A stretch of DNA of 8,256 nucleotides from an uncultured Oscillospiraceae bacterium (GTDB taxonomy: Bacteria; Bacillota; Clostridia; Oscillospirales; Oscillospiraceae). This document shows positions 6,167 through 8,256 of the stretch, piece after piece. The position numbers and the translations under genes were made by a program. The stretch lies in assembly GCA_934573945.1 (NCBI GenBank), contig CAKTMQ010000071.1, forward strand, positions 1-8,256, given 5' to 3'. A model generated the notes under the pieces. That model saw only the letters and a list, made by a program, of their open reading frames with translations, searched no databases and was not told where the DNA came from. Positions within the stretch are counted from its first letter, which is position 1. Every line of letters begins with the position of its first letter.

Positions 6167-6878
6167 ACCGGCTGCTGCGCTGCTTCCGGTACTCCGTGGG
6201 CAGCTGCCCGTAGGTCTCCTTAAAGGCGGCGGTAAACCGGCTGGGGCTTTCGTAGCCCACCGCCTGGGCGATGGCCGCAATGTCCTGGGGCGTTTTCAGG
6301 AGCAGCAGCGCCGCCTGTTCCATGCGGTGCTGCTTCACGTGGGCGGCGATGGTGGTGCCGTACACCTTTTTGAACACCTGCTTCAAGGTGGTGGTGTTCA
6401 TCAAAAAGCGGTGGGACAGCTCTTCGATGGTGATCCGCTCGGAGAGGTGCTCCACCAGATAGGCATGGACATTGTGGATGATCTCCTCCTGCGAGCCCTG
6501 CAGATCCACCTCCTTTTCAGGGCAGGTGATCTCCATCACCTGCTCCACGATCTCATGCAGCAGCTGGATCTGTACCGTGTCCGCCGCCTTGTAGTAGACC
6601 TCCTTGCCCACCCGGCGGCTCTCCAGCAGTCCGCTGTCCGTCAGGGAGCGCAGATGGTGGGAAACGGCGGGGCTGGACATATCCAGCATGGCGGCGATGT
6701 TGATCACACATTCCTCCTGATGATTCAGCAGCCAGAAGATGCGCACCCGGGTCGGGTCGCTCAGCTGCTTGAAGATCTCGGAAACCACCGCAAAATGCGG
6801 CGCGTTCAGCAGCTCCTGACGGAGACTGGCGGCATACCTTTCCTCACCGTGGTGGTGGGGCAGTGCAAAATCAGGCAT
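6165..6878 (-). CDS. ArsR/SmtB-AraC fused metalloregulator
   Basis: This is a 237-residue DNA-binding regulator with two different helix-turn-helix units. Residues about 28-115 are an ArsR/SmtB winged helix (EIFKQLSDPTRVRIFWLL, then recognition helix SSPAVSHHLRSL and wing RRVGKEVYY). Residues about 130-237 are an AraC-type double HTH ending GYESPSRFTAAFKETYGQLPTEYR. Candidate metal ligands are the N-terminal HHH (8-10) with EE (12-13) and C57 in EECVINIA, where CadC/ArsR proteins carry the ELCVCDL cysteines. The SmtB alpha-5 histidines appear replaced (V and Q). GGAG lies 9 bases before the ATG at 6878; upstream in-frame codons reach 7349 but would read through the promoters and the HMA gene, so that longer start is rejected. 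It is divergent from the HMA/ATPase genes and is probably their repressor and its own. The metal is unknown, probably Zn, Cd or a similar divalent ion. Confidence 0.9.
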   Translation of the reverse strand: MPDFALPHHHGEERYAASLRQELLNAPHFAVVSEIFKQLSDPTRVRIFWLLNHQEECVINIAAMLDMSSPAVSHHLRSLTDSGLLESRRVGKEVYYKAADTVQIQLLHEIVEQVMEITCPEKEVDLQGSQEEIIHNVHAYLVEHLSERITIEELSHRFLMNTTTLKQVFKKVYGTTIAAHVKQHRMEQAALLLLKTPQDIAAIAQAVGYESPSRFTAAFKETYGQLPTEYRKQRSSR

Positions 6879-6948
6879 ATACAGTCGCTCCTTTTTATCC
6901 GTTTTGGAAATTCCCATCGCCCGTTCGGAAGCACCGGGGCAAAGCGTC

Positions 6949-6977
6949 TTGATTTTCTTCGTCGTGTTCAGTATACT
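6949..6977 (+). promoter_or_regulatory. Promoter of HMA/metal ATPase operon
   Basis: TTGATT (6949-6954), a 17-bp spacer and TATACT (6972-6977) make the best sigma-70-type promoter in the window. The start is expected near 6984, about 84 bases before the ATG at 7068. The operator-like inverted repeat at 6987-7010 lies just downstream of it. Confidence 0.75.
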
Positions 6978-6998
6978 ATGCCCATAACAATTAAGCAA
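6970..6998 (-). promoter_or_regulatory. Promoter of ArsR-AraC regulator gene
   Basis: On the - strand, TTGCTT (6993-6998), a 17-bp spacer and TATACT (6970-6975) form a promoter firing leftwards, with a start near 6963. Its -10 overlaps that of the opposing promoter because AGTATACT (6970-6977) is palindromic. Its -35 lies inside the inverted repeat at 6987-7010. Confidence 0.6.
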
Positions 6999-7010
6999 GC
7001 ATTTAATTGT
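6987..7010. promoter_or_regulatory. Probable ArsR-type operator
   Basis: ACAATTAA (6987-6994) and TTAATTGT (7003-7010) are perfect 8-bp arms around an 8-base centre. AT-rich inverted repeats at or just downstream of the start site are usual for ArsR/SmtB repressors. Here the site would cover the regulator's own -35 and lie at about +4 to +27 of the rightward transcript. Binding by the adjacent ArsR-AraC protein is inferred from position. Confidence 0.6.
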
Positions 7011-7067
7011 AACCGCCCACGGCGGCACGATATACTTGCAAAAAACATGAATCAGGAGGAAATTATC

Positions 7068-7286
7068 ATGAAAAAGACCTACAAGATCGAAGTGGACTGC
7101 GCCAACTGCGCCAATCTGATGGAGGATGCCGCCAACAAGACCGAGGGCGTGGCCAGCGCCGTGGTCAACTTCATGACCCAGAAAATGATCGTGGAATTCG
7201 CCGAGGGCGCGGACGCCAAGGACGTCATGAAGGATGTGCTGAAGGCCTGCAAGAAGGTAGAGCCCGACTGCGAGATCGAGCTGTAA
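7068..7286 (+). CDS. Small HMA-domain metal-binding protein
   Basis: This 72-residue cytoplasmic protein consists of a single heavy-metal-associated (ferredoxin-like) domain. The metal-binding loop is VDCANCA with C11 and C14; the preceding residue is Asp instead of the GMTC of copper chaperones, a form found in Zn/Cd-transporting ATPases such as ZntA. The chain ends with an acidic tail and two further cysteines (C61, C68). AGGAGG (7054-7059) before the ATG at 7068 sets the start; an in-frame ATG at 7047 precedes the ribosome site. It is first in an operon with the P-type ATPase 56 bp downstream, which lacks its own N-terminal HMA domain. It probably hands metal to the pump or regulates it in trans. 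Metal identity is inferred from the motif only. Confidence 0.88.
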   Translation: MKKTYKIEVDCANCANLMEDAANKTEGVASAVVNFMTQKMIVEFAEGADAKDVMKDVLKACKKVEPDCEIEL

Positions 7287-7294
7287 TGTATACC

Positions 7295-7312
7295 CTGCCC
7301 CTGCGGGGGCAG
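7295..7312 (+). promoter_or_regulatory. Intercistronic stem-loop
   Basis: CTGCCCC and GGGGCAG form a 7-bp GC-rich stem with loop TGCG, between the HMA gene and the ATPase gene. There is no U-tract, so it is not a full terminator. It could stabilise the short upstream cistron or set different expression levels for the two proteins. Confidence 0.4.
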
Positions 7313-7342
7313 CAAGGCAGACTGGAGTAGGAGTGTAGTGAC

Positions 7343-8256
7343 ATGACAAAGAAACAGAAAACCATGCTCATCCGCATCATCGTAACGGCGGTGCTGCTGG
7401 TGGCGCTGCGATTCTTCATCCCCCTGACCGGCATTCCGCAGCTGATCGCCTATCTGGTCGCCTATTTGGTGATTGGCTACGACATCCTGCGTAAAGCGGG
7501 CAAGGGCATTGCCAACGGGCAGGCCTTCGACGAGAATTTTCTGATGGCATTGGCGACGCTGGGTGCCTTTTTCCTGGCAATATGGACCAGGAGCGGCGAC
7601 TATGTAGAGGGTATCGCGGTCATGCTGTTCTACCAGATTGGCGAACTGTTCCAGAGCTATGCCGTGGGCAAGAGCCGCCGGAACATCAGCGCCCTGATGG
7701 ACATCCGACCCGACTATGCCAACGTGGAGCGTGACGGCGCGCTGGAACAGGTAGATCCCGACGAGGTAGAGGTGGGCAGCATCATCGTGGTGCAGCCCGG
7801 TGAAAAGGTGCCGCTGGACGGCGTGGTGGTCAGCGGCAGCGCCAGCCTGAACACCAGCGCCCTGACCGGCGAGAGCCTGCCGCGGGACGTGAAGGAGGGC
7901 GACGAGATCATCAGCGGCTGCATCGATATGAGCGGCGTACTGAAGATCCGCACCACCAAGGAGTTCGGCGAGTCCACGGTTTCCAAGATCCTTGATCTGG
8001 TGGAGAACGCCAGCTCCCGCAAGTCCAGATCCGAGGCGTTTATTTCCCGCTTTGCCAAGATCTACACGCCTGCCGTCTGCGCCGGCGCACTGGTGCTGGC
8101 CATTGCGGTGCCGCTGGTGCGGCTGGCACTGGGGATGGACGGCCAGTGGACCAACTGGATCTACCGCGCACTGACGTTTTTGGTGGTCAGCTGCCCCTGC
8201 GCGCTGGTCATCAGCATCCCCCTCAGCTTCTTCGCCGGCATCGGCGGCGCCAGCAA
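7343..8256 (+). CDS. Heavy-metal P1B-type ATPase, 3' end outside window
   Basis: This is the N-terminal 304 residues of an ATP-driven metal efflux pump in the cytoplasmic membrane; the gene runs off the window edge. TM segments lie near 9-27, 32-48, 66-82, 88-104, 241-262 and 274-300. The actuator domain holds the dephosphorylation motif TGES at 175-178. The metal-site motif in TM6 is CPC (284-286) within SCPCALVIS, the pattern of the Zn/Cd/Pb group (P1B-2) and unlike CPCALGLATP of copper pumps. The phosphorylation DKTGT motif would lie beyond the window. The protein starts almost directly with TM1, so the usual N-terminal HMA domain is absent and is supplied by the separate gene upstream. 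AGGAG lies 9 bases before the ATG. It is probably cotranscribed with the HMA gene and controlled by the divergent ArsR-AraC regulator. Confidence 0.93.
   Translation, partial: MTKKQKTMLIRIIVTAVLLVALRFFIPLTGIPQLIAYLVAYLVIGYDILRKAGKGIANGQAFDENFLMALATLGAFFLAIWTRSGDYVEGIAVMLFYQIGELFQSYAVGKSRRNISALMDIRPDYANVERDGALEQVDPDEVEVGSIIVVQPGEKVPLDGVVVSGSASLNTSALTGESLPRDVKEGDEIISGCIDMSGVLKIRTTKEFGESTVSKILDLVENASSRKSRSEAFISRFAKIYTPAVCAGALVLAIAVPLVRLALGMDGQWTNWIYRALTFLVVSCPCALVISIPLSFFAGIGGAS

Noticed and set aside
6327..7067. Rightward open frame leading into the HMA gene
   Set aside because: Antisense to the regulator and spans the promoters. The HMA gene has its own ribosome site and ATG at 7068.
6879..7349. 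N-terminal extension of the ArsR-AraC regulator by 157 codons
   Set aside because: It would read antisense through the HMA gene and across both promoters. A good ribosome site precedes the ATG at 6878.
7714..8058. Leftward open frame of 114 codons
   Set aside because: Lies opposite the actuator domain of the metal ATPase, whose TGES and CPC motifs confirm the + strand frame.

Overview
The window looks like chromosomal DNA of a GC-rich, anaerobic Gram-positive bacterium of the class Clostridia, possibly an Oscillospiraceae/Ruminococcaceae gut organism. This is inferred from four things: a hybrid cluster protein, a SipW/TasA-type signal peptide, a lipobox lipoprotein, and an ArsR-AraC fused metalloregulator beside a CPC-type metal ATPase. 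Ribosome binding sites are strong and GC- and C-ending codons dominate. No rRNA, tRNA, CRISPR array, transposase or phage gene was seen.

Layout. 1-123 holds two tandem terminator hairpins and no gene. 124-1779 (-) encodes a surface lipoprotein built from short beta-strand repeats. A 185-bp divergent intergenic region follows, with an extended -10 promoter, a 5'-UTR stem-loop and a perfect 12-bp palindrome. 1965-3542 (+) is hcp, the hybrid cluster protein, with every cluster ligand intact. 3543-3978 holds a long stem-loop, a promoter with exact 17-bp spacing and a leader of about 240 nt packed with five consecutive hairpins. 3979-6108 (+) encodes an exported protein with a TasA/camelysin-type N-terminus joined to a long right-handed beta-helix-like region. 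A strong terminator at 6131-6163 separates it from the convergent metal-regulator gene.

6165-8256 is a metal-homeostasis module. An ArsR/SmtB sensor fused to an AraC-type DNA-binding domain is transcribed leftwards (6165-6878). A 72-residue HMA metal-binding protein (7068-7286) and a P1B-type heavy-metal ATPase without its own N-terminal metal-binding domain (from 7343, cut by the window edge) run rightwards. The two promoters face each other and share the palindromic -10 AGTATACT. An inverted repeat covers the regulator's -35 and the start of the rightward transcript, so one bound repressor could shut both. The likely logic is Zn/Cd-type (or similar) metal sensing that induces metal binding and efflux.

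The most unusual items are the hairpin-array leader before the TasA/beta-helix gene, that gene's domain combination, the ArsR-AraC fusion, and the overlapping face-to-face promoters with a shared operator.
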